Source of the DNA: Mallotus nudiflorus
Taxonomy: Eukaryota > Streptophyta > Magnoliopsida > Malpighiales > Euphorbiaceae
NCBI GenBank assembly: GCA_947683625.1
Contig: CANTUR010000126.1
Coordinates: 2,542,001 to 2,606,000, forward strand
Direction: 5' to 3'
DNA length: 64,000 nucleotides
Part shown: one piece after another, positions 47,741 to 59,764 of the stretch
How the letters are laid out: every line of letters begins with the position of its first letter
Position numbering within the stretch: the stretch's first letter is position 1
Notes under the pieces: generated by a model
The model's input: only the letters and a program-made list of their open reading frames with translations
What the model was told of the DNA's origin: nothing
Databases searched by the model: none
Program-made: the position numbers and the translations under genes

Positions 47741-47757
47741 AAAATCAGGGGGCAAAC
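47741..47757 (+). other. Polypurine tract of the Tat element
   Basis: AAAATCAGGGGGCAAAC abuts the 3' LTR start at 47758. Confidence 0.75.
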
Positions 47758-49054
47758 TGTAGACACCTGATTCGGTCGGCTCGTGTTAGGGGACGAATTA
47801 GGGTTGCTCAGTTTGACCAACCCATTGTCAAGCCCGATGATGAGAATGTGAAACTTGGACATGAGAATGAAGCCTGAATCTCTAAGTGGAAAGTGGACTT
47901 AAAAACCCAAAGCCTAGCCCAACTACCCAAATTTGGCCCAAGCTCGACTGGCCCAGCGCAGGCCCGGGCCAAAGGGGCATCGCCTCAGTGTAATGAGGTG
48001 ATTGCCTCTTTGGCAGCTGCCAATGAGGCAATCGCCTCATCACAGAGGCAATCGCCTCATCGATGAGGCGTCGCCCCATTGGCAAGCCCCCAAAAGGCCC
48101 TTTTTTGTGCGTGTCTTGTGTTCTCGCATCAAGGGAATGGGACCCCCTGTTGGTGAGGCATCGCCTCATCAATGAGGCGACCGCCTCATTGACAGTTTTA
48201 GGTTGCTTTCTATTCTATTTTCCTTGCATACTCGTCGTGATGTCTGCTTTGGTTTGCATTTCTTTAACCTTAAATATGCCTGTATGATTGCATGATGGTG
48301 ATTATCTTAATTATTTGATGGTTTTTTGGTCCATAATGTGAAAACCCTTTCTTTATAGGGCCTTTTATAAGTATCGTCATTTGTGATTTCTTTTTTCTTG
48401 AAAGGAAGGGCTAACCGTGTGTTATTTGTAGGAATTACTTGATGGTTTCTATCATCAAGTAGTCATTGTTACTAGTTACCCCTTTGTATATTGCCACTTT
48501 TATGTTATTTTAATAGTTTATTCTCAGTATATGTTTGGTTTATTTTCTGTATATTATTCATTTATTTAGCTAAAAAGAATTGTAATCCTTAATCCCTTTC
48601 CCCATCTAATTTTGAATGTATGGTTGTAAATTATTATTTATTTTATTTACTACATTTTTTGGGACTTAAAGGCATGAAATTGGACTAATGTGCAAACTCA
48701 GACTTAATTATAAAATCTGGCAATTATCTGAAGGCAATTTTATAACGTGTGGTAAATGAGAAAATAATTAAATAATTAAATGGTAATAAAACACAAAACA
48801 CAAACGGAGGCCAACCGTAAGGTTGGGTGAGCATTCAAACGCTCATACCCAGTTTCCGAACCCGATCTCTAATGACGGCTTCTGGGAACCTCCGTGGGAT
48901 CCAGTTGCTATATGTGTGTCCCGGCTTTTATCCGAGTGGCGACTCTATCTTCGAATAGGCCCAAGACCTATATCATATTTCCTAGTGGGCCTCGAGCCCA
49001 CACAGTGCCGTGGTCGCCAAACACTTGGGTGCGTGCTAAACCCTGCCGCCTATA
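47758..49054 (+). repeat. 3' LTR of the Tat element
   Basis: 1297 bp. Ends CTATA where the 5' LTR ends CTACA. Many substitutions separate the two LTRs, so this insertion is clearly older than the 26330-32530 Copia. Confidence 0.93.
47970..48190. repeat. GAGGCGAT palindrome cluster in the 3' Tat LTR
   Basis: Counterpart of the 33930-34140 cluster, with many of its positions substituted independently (for example GAGGCAATCGCCTC twice). Confidence 0.85.
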
Positions 49055-49374
49055 GTATTCTTTAGATTTTATAAAAAAAAATTTATATAGTAATAATAAA
49101 ATAGTAAGAAAATTATTTTGGGTGAATGAAATTTTTATTATTGCATTTCGTTAGTGAAAGAATTTTTGAATTTTAATCGGTGTTAATGTTGAATCAATTA
49201 AGTATTAGTGTTATTTTTATTTTATTATATTTTGCAGTATTTTTATTGGTTTTATTATTAATTATCCATTGCACACACTCTAAAATTCCCAAAAAGTTGC
49301 ATAAGAGCTTTTTTTTGTTGAAGGAAATTAATTCCACTAAGAAAAGCAAACAGCCTAAGACTGCTACAACTAAG

Positions 49375-50033
49375 TGTCACGTGAGTTTTGTTAACCCTCA
49401 ACACTTACCCATATGCAGCCTAGCAATGTTTCGTCTAACTCATGCAAGTATGCTAGTAAGCCTCCTTACCTACAATTTTAGGATCGTGCCTTACCTTTGG
49501 AAAGCTAGCACACCCACTAGCAAAAGTGTATGCTTAAGTAGGAAAAGGTAGCACAAATGTTATGTGTAAAGGAACCTTACTTTACACTATATTAATAAAT
49601 AAGAATGGCTACAAGAAAGTATGCTTCCTATGGCTTTACAAGGCTCTCTTACTTACTTGTACAAATGAGGAGTGGATGTATTTATAGGAGAGGGTTGGGT
49701 ACTATTCTCACCTCCTTACTATTCCACCTCCATAAGGGAACTCTCTAGAATATTCCACTGGCTTTCTTAAGGAAGCTTCCCTTCCTATCCTCCCATGGAG
49801 AGTTTTAGACACTCCAAGTCTAGATAGTTCTACTAACTTCCCTTACAAGCCTTTAGCACTCTCTACACACTTCTACAACATGCTAGAGTACTCCACACAA
49901 CTCTAGCTTATTCTAGCCTATTCTAGAATATTCTATAGTATCCCTACATACTATAATTGAGCTTGAGAGAATGTATGTCTTCAAAACCTCTTACTATAAT
50001 GTCAAAACTCCTTAGGCATATTTTCTTATGACA
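49375..50033 (-). repeat. 3' LTR of the second TR-GAG-type element
   Basis: 659 bp. In element sense it begins TGTCATAAGAAAATATGCC and ends CTCACGTGACA. A TATA-like CCTATAAATACATCC lies on the minus strand at about 49676-49690. Confidence 0.9.
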
Positions 50034-50469
50034 TTCTCCCCCACCAAATATAGCGATGCCCTCATCGCTCATGAGGCTTTGGCAATTCCAAGAGCTTCAT
50101 AAGCTTCTTCAATCCTTAAAGCAGCTCCTTTATAGCCTCCATGTCAAGACCCTCACGCTTGACTCATATTGCTTGAGTAGTCAACTTATGCCTCCCATGA
50201 TTTTCCAAAACTCCCTTGTCTTGGTCATAACCTTTTCGTGCTCTCATGGTTGCCTCATTTAATCCTCCCCTTAGATCATGCTCGTCAATGCACTCCTTGC
50301 TTCTTTGGGAAGTCCTTCGCATACCCTTAAAAACATCTTCCTTCCTTGGCACACCCCTTGATGCCTTTGTGCCACCCATATCACTCTCGTGGATGGTCTT
50401 GGACTTATCATCCACCTTACCCCTTGGTGGTGAAGTAGGTCTCCTTCGCCTACTCTTATACTTGTTCCT

Positions 50470-50928
50470 TCATTGCGTAGGCATCTTTGTACCCTTTTCA
50501 CCTTGTCCCTTTCGAGATTCACCCTTGGAGACTTGTATGTCAAAGATCCTTATGTTTTGACACTTCTCCCTCTCGATAGGTATGGGTAGCATTTGGCCAT
50601 CCTCCATAAAGTACATCGTGTTAGTGTAGGCAACTATGATCACTTTCACCACGTTTAGGAAGTCCATCCCCAAATAGAACTTCATTCCACTAAGTGAAGC
50701 TACCAAAATGTCAAGTTTGCCATGCCACGGACCAATCTCGATGTCCACTCCATGAGCCTTCCCCTCAATTTTGAACATCTTGTCGTCCACCCTTTTGGCT
50801 AAACCACTTGACTTTCTATATGGCATGCCTATCTCATCGATAAGTTCGTTCGCCATATAGATCACATTGGCACCCGTGTCGATCATGGATTCTAAGGTTT
50901 TCCCACACACCGTAGTCTTGATCAACAT
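50470..50928 (-). pseudogene. Aspartic protease relic of the second TR-GAG-type element
   Basis: MIDTGANVIYMANELIDEIG carries the DTG active site. It is followed by KLDILVASLSGMKFYLGMDF and VVKVIIVAYTNTMYF, parallel to the protease of the 21300-24729 element. The 152-codon frame is open, but the upstream gag is broken, so no gag-PR fusion can be made. Downstream frames toward the polypurine tract are degraded. Confidence 0.85.
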
Positions 50929-51019
50929 TTGGCCACGATGTTGTTCTCCACTCTTGGGTTAAATGGAATCAAGGAGAGTAATGCTAGCAAGCTCCCCCTC
51001 GCATTGCTTTTCCCCCTCC

Positions 51020-52160
51020 ATTCTTACTAAAGCCGCAAACTTCCCTCGCTTGGGGCACTCATATGCTTGATGTGGCCCAGTACAAATGAAATAAGAAAGT
51101 TTAGGCTTAGGAGACTCACCCTTGTCCTCCTTGCTCCATGCTTTAGATGACTCCTCTTTGTCATCCCTCCTCCACTTGCTTCATCCCTTATATCTTGGGC
51201 AGGAGCGCTCTTTGTCATCTTTGGACGACTCCCTATTGTCTCCCCCACCATTGCCATCATACTCGACCTTCTTGCTTATGCCTTTTAAGTCCTTTTTTTT
51301 AACTCTATTAAGCTCTCGGCAATTGCCATCGCGGTAACAAGGTCTTTGACGTCCCATCACTCCAACTCTTGCTTAGCCTAATGGGACAATCCATCAAGGA
51401 AGTTAAATAATGCCTCCTTCTCTCCTAAGTTGGGTATCTCCAACATCAACTCAGAGAATTACTTGACATACTCTCGTATATACCCCTCCTTATATTGAAA
51501 GCAACGAAGCTTGGCCCTTGCTTCGTTTTTAACATTTTTGGGGTAGAATTGGGCCTTTAACACCCTCTTAAAATCTTACTATGTAGTGATGGTGCACGTC
51601 CCCCTCTTGACGTCCTCGCACTTTCTTCTCCACCACATGGTAGCCACATCATTTATATAGAGAGATACAGACCTTACCTTGGCATTCTCATCTATAATGC
51701 TTATGGCCTCAAAATACCTCTCCAAGCTCCATAGGAAGTTGTCTATCTCCCTTGCATTACTCACCCCACCATAGGCTTTTGGCTTAAGAGCATCCACTTT
51801 ATGGATAATCATAGCTTAGACTCCCCCATCGCTTGCCAACGTGGCCTTTACCAAGCTAAGCTCCATCTCAAGCTTCTCGACCTTCTCCTTATAAGCTTAC
51901 AACATTGCCTTAAAGGTTTTGTCTTCCCTTGACAACTTATCCACAACCTCATTCAAAGCACCTTGCATCTCCCCTCGAAGCTCCTCATCACCACCCTTGG
52001 ACTCGAGCTCCATAATGAGTTGGTCTATGTCTTTGATTTTATCCCTCCATTCGGATATGGTGGTCTCTACCTTAACTAACCTTTCCTCCATGGCCATTAG
52101 TACGTCACGAGACTTCTCTCATCCACCCTTCTTTGCACCTTATGCTTGGCTTGTTGCTTG
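51020..52160 (-). pseudogene. Gag relic of the second TR-GAG-type element
   Basis: The N-terminal segment (52097-51897, LVKVETTISEWRDKIKD, coiled-coil-like) is followed by the gag core (51812-51579: DNFLWSLERYFEAI, DVATMWWRRKCEDV). The zinc-knuckle remnant YFICTGPHQAYECP lies near 51060, again with tyrosine in place of the first cysteine. Stops and frame changes separate the parts. Confidence 0.82.
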
Positions 52161-52260
52161 CTCACCCGAACCTGCTATTCTCTTGTGCTAACACTCCAAC
52201 ACACACTTTCAAAAAAGGCAACCCAAATCCTTGAACTCAACCAAGAGCTATAATACCAAC

Positions 52261-52919
52261 TGTCACGTGAGTTTTATTAATCCTAAACCTTTGCCCACGT
52301 GCAGCCTAACAATACTTCATTCGACTCATGCAAGTATGCTAGTAAGCCTCCTTACCCATAATTTTAGGATCGTGCCTTGCCTTTGGAAAGCTAGCACACC
52401 CACTAGCAAAAGTGTATGCTTAAGTAGGAAAAGGTAGCACAAATGTTATATGTAAAGGAACCTTACTTTTCACTATATTAATAAACAAGAATGGCTACAA
52501 GAAAGTATGCTTCCTATGGCTTTATAAGGCTCTCTTACTTACTTGTACAAATGAGGAGTGGATGTATTTATAGGAAAGGGTTGGGTACTATTCTCACCTC
52601 CTTACTATTCCACCTCCATAAGGGAACTCTCTAGAATATTCCCTTGGTTTTCTTAAGGAAGCTTCCCTTCCTCTCCTCCCATGGAGAGTTCTAGACACTC
52701 CAAGTCTAGATAATTCTACTAGCTTCCCTTACATGCCTTTAGCACTCTCTACACACTTCTACAACATGCTATAGTATTCCACACAACTCTAGCTTAGTTT
52801 AGCCTATTCTAGAATATTCTATAGTATTCCTACATACTATAGTTAAGCTTGGGAGAATGTATGTCTTCAAAACCTCTTGCTATGGTGTCAAAACTCCTTA
52901 GGCATATTTTCCTATGACA
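52261..52919 (-). repeat. 5' LTR of the second TR-GAG-type element
   Basis: 659 bp. Differences from the partner LTR are concentrated in the 65 bp at the low-coordinate end; overall divergence is roughly 4% by eye. Confidence 0.9.
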
Positions 52920-53939
52920 CAAGAACCGACCAAATTCAGGAAGTGCTAACCAAAATGAAGAACAAAATGAGGGCTTACTTTAGCCTATCTCTAACTGATC
53001 CATCTGAGATTATTTCCTGAGTAATCACTTGCTTAGTCATGGTAATACCTCAATCAAACCGCTTTGAGATCTAGACATGACTAAAATAATCAAGTGATTA
53101 AACAGAGAAATAAAATCTAAGGAAAATGGAATAAACAACTATCAACTAGTAAAACTACAGCTAAAATATTTAAAACTTAAACAGAAGAAGTAAAGAGCTT
53201 AGCCTCCGCCCAATAGGCTCCTCCTTTTGCATAGTCTGAGATTGTCCTTCCTCTTTTAGTTCTTTGCACAGAGTGAGGCATCATCAGTCTTACATGGATT
53301 GGCAATTTGTTTTGCTATTTTCTTGCTTTGTTGATTTTTTTCTCTTTTCAAACAACTATAAAATGGGATATAACCCATACTAGGTTGAGATCTAAACTCA
53401 AACTAAGAGATATATGAAAAAGGCAACAAAAAGTTAGGTTTTTGGGTGGTTTTTGGTCAGCCACCCAAACCAGAAGAAAAACTAAAAGAAGATGGATAAA
53501 CAATGACTGAAAAAAAGGCAGATAGGGAGAAAAGTATTGAAAACATTAGAGGGAATGCGCTTCTTTTATAAAAGGGATTCAATTCATGACACATCAATCG
53601 CACAACTTGCATGTCTAAACATTAGAGCTATTGATTCTTGTTTGGGCATTGTCTGCAATAACTTGAGTATAATTCATTTGATCATATTATTATTATTATT
53701 TTCTTATTTTTGAAGTCGGTGATGATTTTACCAAAGTAAGAGATTTTTATTCTAATTTTGAGGTCAACTTTCTTAATTTTAGACTATTTTGCTAGTATAC
53801 TACTTAGTTAAAACTAGCAAAATTATCAATATAATTTATGGCATAAATTATCATATGTGAGGAAATAAAATGAAGAATTGCTTATTTATAATGAAGTTGC
53901 ATTTATTAATTTTTATCATGATAAAATTTAATGATAGGA
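52920..53939. other. Intergenic, no recognisable gene
   Basis: With 49060-49374 this formed one stretch before the TR-GAG insertion. No domain was recognised on either strand. Confidence 0.5.
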
Positions 53940-54480
53940 CAAATGAGGAATGTGCATTTGAGTGGTATAATTGGTAGATCGTTGAAAGATATTGTATATA
54001 CTCACATTTATAATGAGATTTATGCACATGCATTATGAAACAAGTTTGAAGAATTGTATGCTTCAAAAATTGGCAATAATAAATTATTTTATCTAATAAA
54101 ATTATTGGTAATAAAATATCAAAAATGTACTTTTGTTGCCAATTATTACTTGAATGAAATGCAAATAGCGATGGAACAATTATTGAGTATAGGCTTGAAG
54201 TTTGACAAAAAGAATGCTTCTCATCCTACATTTCAATAAAATTTAGATCTAACATATGAAAAATAATAACGGATAAGAGTTGCTAGTAAAAGCATTGTGT
54301 GTTTAGAAATGGAGAATGACACAAAATTAGTCTTGAAAAATTTTACCTAAATTAACAAATTAATTTGATAATAAAAGTTTTTGGAACACCTTCAATAATA
54401 ACCAATGGCTGGGAACTCACAAAAGGATCTCTGGCTCAACATTGTATTTTATATGCATACAAATTCTCCAAATACACGGT
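53940..54480 (+). pseudogene. Copia gag (UBN2) fragment
   Basis: Plus-strand FEELYASKIGNNKLF, then LNEMQIAMEQLLSIGLKFD (54054-54239), matches the Copia gag pattern of LY..K....K..L...L, LN.....QL...G. Flanking frames (DRTNEECAFEW upstream) fit the same protein with stops. No LTRs, protease or pol are visible nearby, so this is an isolated relic. Confidence 0.6.
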
Positions 54481-54613
54481 AAATATAGTGGAGAAAGATA
54501 GTTCTATTGAGTTATGACGGAAAATACTTCGTCATATGAGTGAAAAGGAGATGGTAGTGGTGGCCTGCTAGGTGGGAAGAATCTGCTATCTGTAATAAAT
54601 GAATTGCAATTGA

Positions 54614-54614
<1 letters not shown>

Positions 54615-54644
<30 letters not shown>

Positions 54645-54845
54645 GTTAATTGTCGACCAGAAAGCAAAACAGAGTTGCTTCGAGGAATTCCCCCAATATT
54701 TGTCATTGGATTATGATGTGTTTGATCTTTTTAACCTTTCTTTTTTCGTAATTACAAACATAAACTATATATATATATATAGATATATATTTAAAATTTT
54801 TGAAGCGAGAATAATGACAATTTATATATATATATATATATATTA
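54615..54845. repeat. Three (TA)n microsatellites
   Basis: TA runs at about 54615-54644, 54766-54790 and 54822-54843. Open frames across them are artefacts of the repeat. Confidence 0.9.
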
Positions 54846-55187
54846 TATTACAGCAGTTATTGTTTTAAACTTTTAATACTATATAATTTTAAAAGCTACT
54901 TTTATTATTGTTTCAAAATTTTCTAAAATAAATAAAATAATGAAAAATTATTTGACAACAATAAATCAAAATTTTTTATTTTTTAATTTATACAATAAAA
55001 ATATTTTCAAACTAAATGATACGTCAACTAAAATTATATGCATTATACATAGTTAGAAATGAATTTAAGAAATAATGAATAAAAAATAAATAAAACATTT
55101 GAAAATTATCACATGACTTTATTATAAATGGATTACATAAGAATACTTTTAAAGAGAAATTACTCCTCGTTGCCACTCTTCACAGAT

Positions 55188-55193
55188 TTTATT
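55188..55193 (-). terminator. Candidate polyadenylation signal of the BOR gene
   Basis: Minus-strand AATAAA, about 435 nt after the stop codon. The equivalent site in the pseudogene reads AATAAC. Confidence 0.4.
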
Positions 55194-55627
55194 TCATGGG
55201 GAATTTGCCAACAAACTAATTACACAACACAACAAACCCAAAACTGGTGTATAATATCCAACCATGCAAGAATCATGAGAAAAAGCTGAACCGTAGCATT
55301 AATTCGTGGACTAATAAAAGCAACGTAAAAATTATGTAGAAATATTTGAAGTTCAAAGCCAGATAACAAGTGGGTTGGGATTGCCCTAGTCTCACCATCA
55401 TCACCTGCTAGTACATCACTGTTATGGTGAGTTTGCAATCTTCAAAAATATGTCACGGCTAAGCACCACAAGTTCAGCAGAATTGGACCAGAAAACTGTG
55501 GTCAAGGCTAAACAATCACCATCGATGTCCAGAATTTTGTCTTGTGAAAAATCAAAAGCTTTCCTCTTGTGACTGTTAATATGGAACTCTTTTCAAATCT
55601 GTTTTCGCATCATGAACTGAGTAACTC

Positions 55628-58600
55628 TCACTCTTGTTGCACACTTTCTTCAGGATATACCTGATAGTAATGACCATATACACATTATGTTAACATGCCA
55701 AAAAATTCCGTATGTATATGCTAAGATGCATCAATGGATTCAGATCATAAATCATACCTGACCGCGATTTTCCTCCTGGAAGCTTACAGTTCTAACTTTG
55801 AACTCCCCTCTGCTGGTGGTTAGCTCATCTAAAATCTCAGCATCACACACTTCCACTTTCCCTTCCTCATTTCCTGGACCATCTGCTTCTTTTTCCTGAT
55901 GATGTGCAAAGAGTTAATACTAATTCCAAGATAACTGTCCTCAACACTCGAGAAATAGAGATAGGAAAATAGAAAATTCTTGCATGCTTCAAATGTAATA
56001 CATGCAACAGTTAAATTTTAACACATAGCATATTACATTTTTATTGACCAAGTGTGAAATACTCGGAGTATGTGTAACTCATCCAATAGTTAATTTGATG
56101 TAATACTCTGGGCGTAAGCAAGAATCGCTATGAAAAAATGTAGCATATACCTTGAAAGAGAGGCTGAGAGATAGCCGTGGGGCGCGGGCAATTTCCTCAT
56201 ATTCTGCAGCATCCAATTCTCGAAGATGATGTGGACTAAATAGCTTAGGAAGAATGTACTGCCTTATACCAATCAGAATGAAGAACGGTAAAGGGAAAAG
56301 AATTCCAGCAATTGGAATCCACGTCACACCAAAACAGACCAGGAAATACACCAATTGAAAGATGGTGAACGTAGCAATGTACTTGAAAGGAACTGACTCC
56401 ACAAAAGAAGCATGAACCCCCTCCAACACTCTGTCAAAAGCAATTATCTATCATCAATATATCCGATTGTTAAATGCAATGACAATGAGAAACAAAGCTT
56501 ACTTGTAGCGCCTGCCAGGCGTGATGAAGAGAAGTAGTATTCTTTCCCAGAACTGGTTTCCAGGCAGACTGTCGATGGCCATGTAAGCGAAATAGCCCCA
56601 GAGGACTGATGAAGGTATCAGCTTTATTGCAGGCATAGCACATACTGATGTTGCCACAAGTAAAGACTGCAATAAATTGCTTACTCTTTGCTCATTCACT
56701 CTGACAGGCAAGAATGCATCAATATGCTTCTCCGGATCAAATGCATCTGTGGTAATTTCTCCCTTGGTTTCCCCTTTCATAATTGCCTCCTTCAAGTCTT
56801 CCAGCTCTTTAGCTATTGTAGTCTGCACATAATCATTGCTCAATAAGAAGACTACAAAAGTGTAATGCTACTAAAAATTACACAAGGCACATTGACTTAC
56901 AGCAGGACTAGCACTACTGTCCATCTCTATGAAAACAGCTTGCATTTTGCCATATATTTCAGAGTTGCTGGCTTTCTGCTTGATGCTTTCCTTGGCACTC
57001 TCCACCATCTTCCTCCGAATCAACTGCAGGTGCTCGATCAGATTTTTTATTAGCATCCAGTGTGAGCGTGATACTCAATTATAAGTTACCAATTTGTGTT
57101 TGAGATCATCTATTTACCTGTCTTTTGAGAACAGCAAGGCTCTTTGTATGCATTGGAGACTGAGGTAGGACTCCATTAGAAGGAGGTAGTCCAATCAATC
57201 CACAGAGCAAAGTCTGAAACCATTTAACAATAATGATGAATATTAGTCTTGGAGGATTAAAATTTGAAAGCAGCCAACCTTAACATGTAAGGTATTGTCC
57301 TGTACCATGAATCCCAGTAGCAAGATGTCGTAATGATATGCAGAAGGATTTTTAAGATTGAACTCCTTCTGTTGTGCTAGCTGCGACGCAACGCTGTGGT
57401 CAAAAAAATAGAGTCCTGCTATCATCACAGCAGGAACAAAGGCTGCAAATATGTATGGTGCAGGAACACTTCCCATATCCTGAAATTTGATTATGCATAA
57501 TACACTTTATTAGCATCAAGCATCTAAAGCCTGCAAAACCAGGCAATAATATCAAATTCCATTACCTTGATTACAGTCCAATGGTGCAAAGATGCAGACT
57601 CCCAAAGAAGAGGGCTAAAGAGCCTCCTTGGAACGCCAGAAGGAACATTGCTTGGCACACTGAATGAAAGTGCAGTCCACACCAAAACCATTAAGGGAAC
57701 CCCATAATCTGCAATGAAACTTCTAAACCAGCCTGTAGAACATTGTGCAAATTTTTCAGATCATACTTGTAAAGGCTATTAAGTTTCAATATAGCAAATA
57801 TTCAGCACAAAGTTACAGAAAATATGCTTCACAAACCTGTGCCGTACCACCATGACCTTGCTTTTCTGCTTTTAAGTGCAGTGTAAAGGAGGCCAAATGT
57901 AAAAATTATACCCAACAATCCATTTGTGTAAAGCCATTGAAACTGATACTTTTCTAACTTTGGATCTTCAGCTTTGGGAATTTTGAACTCACTTACCATT
58001 CCCTGTCACCGAAACATTGTACCACATGTTAACTATTTTATCATTACATTAATTCAGTACATATGATTGTATCCATTGGACTTACTTTAATAGCCTGTTG
58101 AATGAACAGCACAGCAATCAACATGCCAAAAAGTTCACCTGCAACCCTTGTAAATCTGTTGACTATGGTGCAAGCATTGAATATCGCGAGAAGCAGCAGC
58201 AAAAGGGATGTCCAGACACATACCCTGCAAAAATAACATCAAAGAAGAAGAGTCAATACCAGATTATTTTTGTAAGCCAATATTTTAAAAACAGAAACAA
58301 GTCAATTTTGACACACCATCCAGCCCAAGCCAAAAAGAGCTTCTGCCCCAAATCTTCTCTTCCTTTAGCAAAGTTGTACAAGTAAGTGTACATAATGACA
58401 GTTGGTTCTGCAACCCCTAATATCAAAAGAGGTTGCCCTCCAAGGATCGAGTGCATGATACCACACAGAGCAGTAGAAGCTAATGTTTCTACTGTGCTCA
58501 AGCTTCCATCTTCAAACAGTAAATACACACAAGTTAAAACTCATCAACCAAGTCAGTTATGAAAAAAAGGTGCAAACCAATGAGCTTTTGCTCAGCCGTA

Positions 58601-58978
58601 ATGGAGCCATCTCCAGAACTATGAGGCCTCGAATTCGAATCCAGTTGAAGCTCAAATAACCAAAAGAACAAAAAATGAAAGCAAACGGAAATGAACTAAC
58701 CTGTATCCCTACTAAGTTGCTCGCCGAAGGCGATAACAGGAAGAGCAGAAGCAAAGAAAATATAAGTTGTGGGAGCTAATATTCTGCCATTAAAAAGAAA
58801 CAAAACCAATCATCAATAGCCATCATTTGGGCAGTTTGAGTTTGTTCATTTGGAAGCTATACAGAAAAGGGTACCTGAACCCTGAGCGGAGGCCACCAGT
58901 CCAATCTTGTTCATAACACGATGTTCTACCGTTAACATCTTTTATGATGCCTCTGAATGGAGTTTTGATGTGCTCCAT
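55628..58978 (-). CDS. BOR: Boron (borate) efflux transporter, BOR4-like, 13 coding exons
   Basis: Exons (GT-AG, phases checked by hand): 58875-58978, 58701-58783, 58317-58509, 58086-58224, 57837-58002, 57566-57732, 57306-57479, 57118-57213, 56901-57023, 56503-56822, 56151-56430, 55758-55895 and 55628-55660. They sum to 2016 bp, giving 671 residues. This is the plant SLC4-like boron transporter family: plasma-membrane anion exchangers that export borate, with many membrane spans. Motifs: FGEQLSRDT (54-62), [14 protein letters not shown] (86-99), [30 protein letters not shown] (309-327), [12 protein letters not shown] (361-372), YLPV-type [14 protein letters not shown] and [12 protein letters not shown] (592-602). 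[14 protein letters not shown] and [14 protein letters not shown] favour the BOR4 branch over BOR1. No defect was seen. The last 11 codons, in a tiny exon, are least certain. Confidence 0.95.
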
Positions 58979-59305
58979 TTCTGCTACAAGGAAATGCTTT
59001 AATTAGCAACAATTTTCATCCATATGTATTCACTCTTTCAAGTAATAACACTCTCATTCATCTTCTAACAAGAATTTTTTTGCTATAATTTTTGAAAAGC
59101 ATTAATAATCAACCAAGTCATGGCCGAGAACAACCATGTGAGAGGACTTCAGAGTTGGGACATTACCAGAGACTTGAGAGTATTTTTTTTCTTCTTTTTC
59201 TCCTCTACCCGGAATTTTCTTCCGGAAATTTAGGTGGAAAATATTACAGTGGCTTCTGAATAAAGGCAAATGTGAAAAGAGTAAAACGTGAAATGGTAGT
59301 CGCGT
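58979..59305 (-). promoter_or_regulatory. 5'UTR exon and 5'UTR intron of BOR
   Basis: A donor GTAATG at 59166 and acceptor TTGTAGCAG at 58981 predict a 186-bp intron in the leader. The non-coding exon would be 59167 to about 59305, with two more leader bases before the ATG. No upstream ATG occurs in the predicted spliced leader, so I see no AUG-stop boron switch of the NIP5;1/BOR1 type. Confidence 0.6.
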
Positions 59306-59330
59306 AGGTATCGCGGAGGAGACTCTGTTT

Positions 59331-59340
59331 CTTTATATAG
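59331..59340 (-). promoter_or_regulatory. TATA box of the BOR gene
   Basis: Minus-strand CTATATAAAG, placing transcription start near 59305. The block is conserved in the pseudogene (26101-26110). Confidence 0.7.
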
Positions 59341-59764
59341 AGGAAAGAAAAGAAAACAGAGGCAAAGTCTAAACACACGTCTTTACATGCAAGCAACTGG
59401 GAAAGGGTAATTGTTGCGTACTTGAATGGGGAAATTCTGGTCCATTCTTTTTTTTTTTTTTTAACAACTAACCGGATATGGGTAATTCTCTTAACTTGAA
59501 ACGGGAGAATTAGGAGTTGAAAAATCCAACTATATTTTCAACTAAAAGTTTTAATCCGTAATAAAATATTTTACCACATGTTTTAAGCACCGTGCATGTG
59601 AAAAAGGAGTATTATTTGACTAAATTTCAACTTTAAAATATGCTAACTAGTTTACATGTGATGTATGTTGGAGTAACTCTATAATTTTAGGCTTTTAGCC
59701 ATTCAGTTTCACCTTGAGAATCATGTGTTGCAATTCTATGGATTGAGGATTAGGATATTATATT
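59341..59764. other. BOR upstream region
   Basis: 424 bp between the TATA box and the Pack-MULE. No gene or repeat recognised; it ends with the target duplication TATTATATT (59756-59764). Confidence 0.6.

Larger units (their letters stand above)
33692..49054 (+). mobile_element. Tat-lineage Ty3/gypsy retrotransposon, 15.4 kb, decayed
   Basis: LTRs of 1306 and 1297 bp (33692-34997 and 47758-49054) carry a perfect 5-bp duplication GTATT (33687-33691 and 49055-49059). Internal order: PBS, about 0.9-kb leader, gag, protease with G-patch, RT, RNase H, a second (archaeal-type) RNase H, integrase, then 5.6 kb before the 3' LTR. Dual RNase H and the long 3' region mark the Tat group. That 3' region holds two antisense gene relics and tandem repeats. 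Stops and frameshifts throughout make it non-autonomous. Confidence 0.95.
49375..52919 (-). mobile_element. Second gag-protease-only LTR element (TR-GAG type), decayed
   Basis: Two LTRs of exactly 659 bp (49375-50033 and 52261-52919) enclose a PBS (minus-strand TGGTATTATAGC), gag and protease relics and a GGTGGGGGAGAA polypurine tract. No RT or integrase is present. Flanks TAAG and CAAG suggest a 4-bp duplication with one change. The ends share CACGTGACA with the element at 21300-24729. Confidence 0.88.

Noticed and set aside
54604..54876. 90-codon frame rich in YIYIYI.
   Set aside because: Translation of TA microsatellites.
59167..59305. AUG-stop uORF for boron-dependent translation in the BOR leader.
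   Set aside because: No ATG occurs in the predicted spliced leader.
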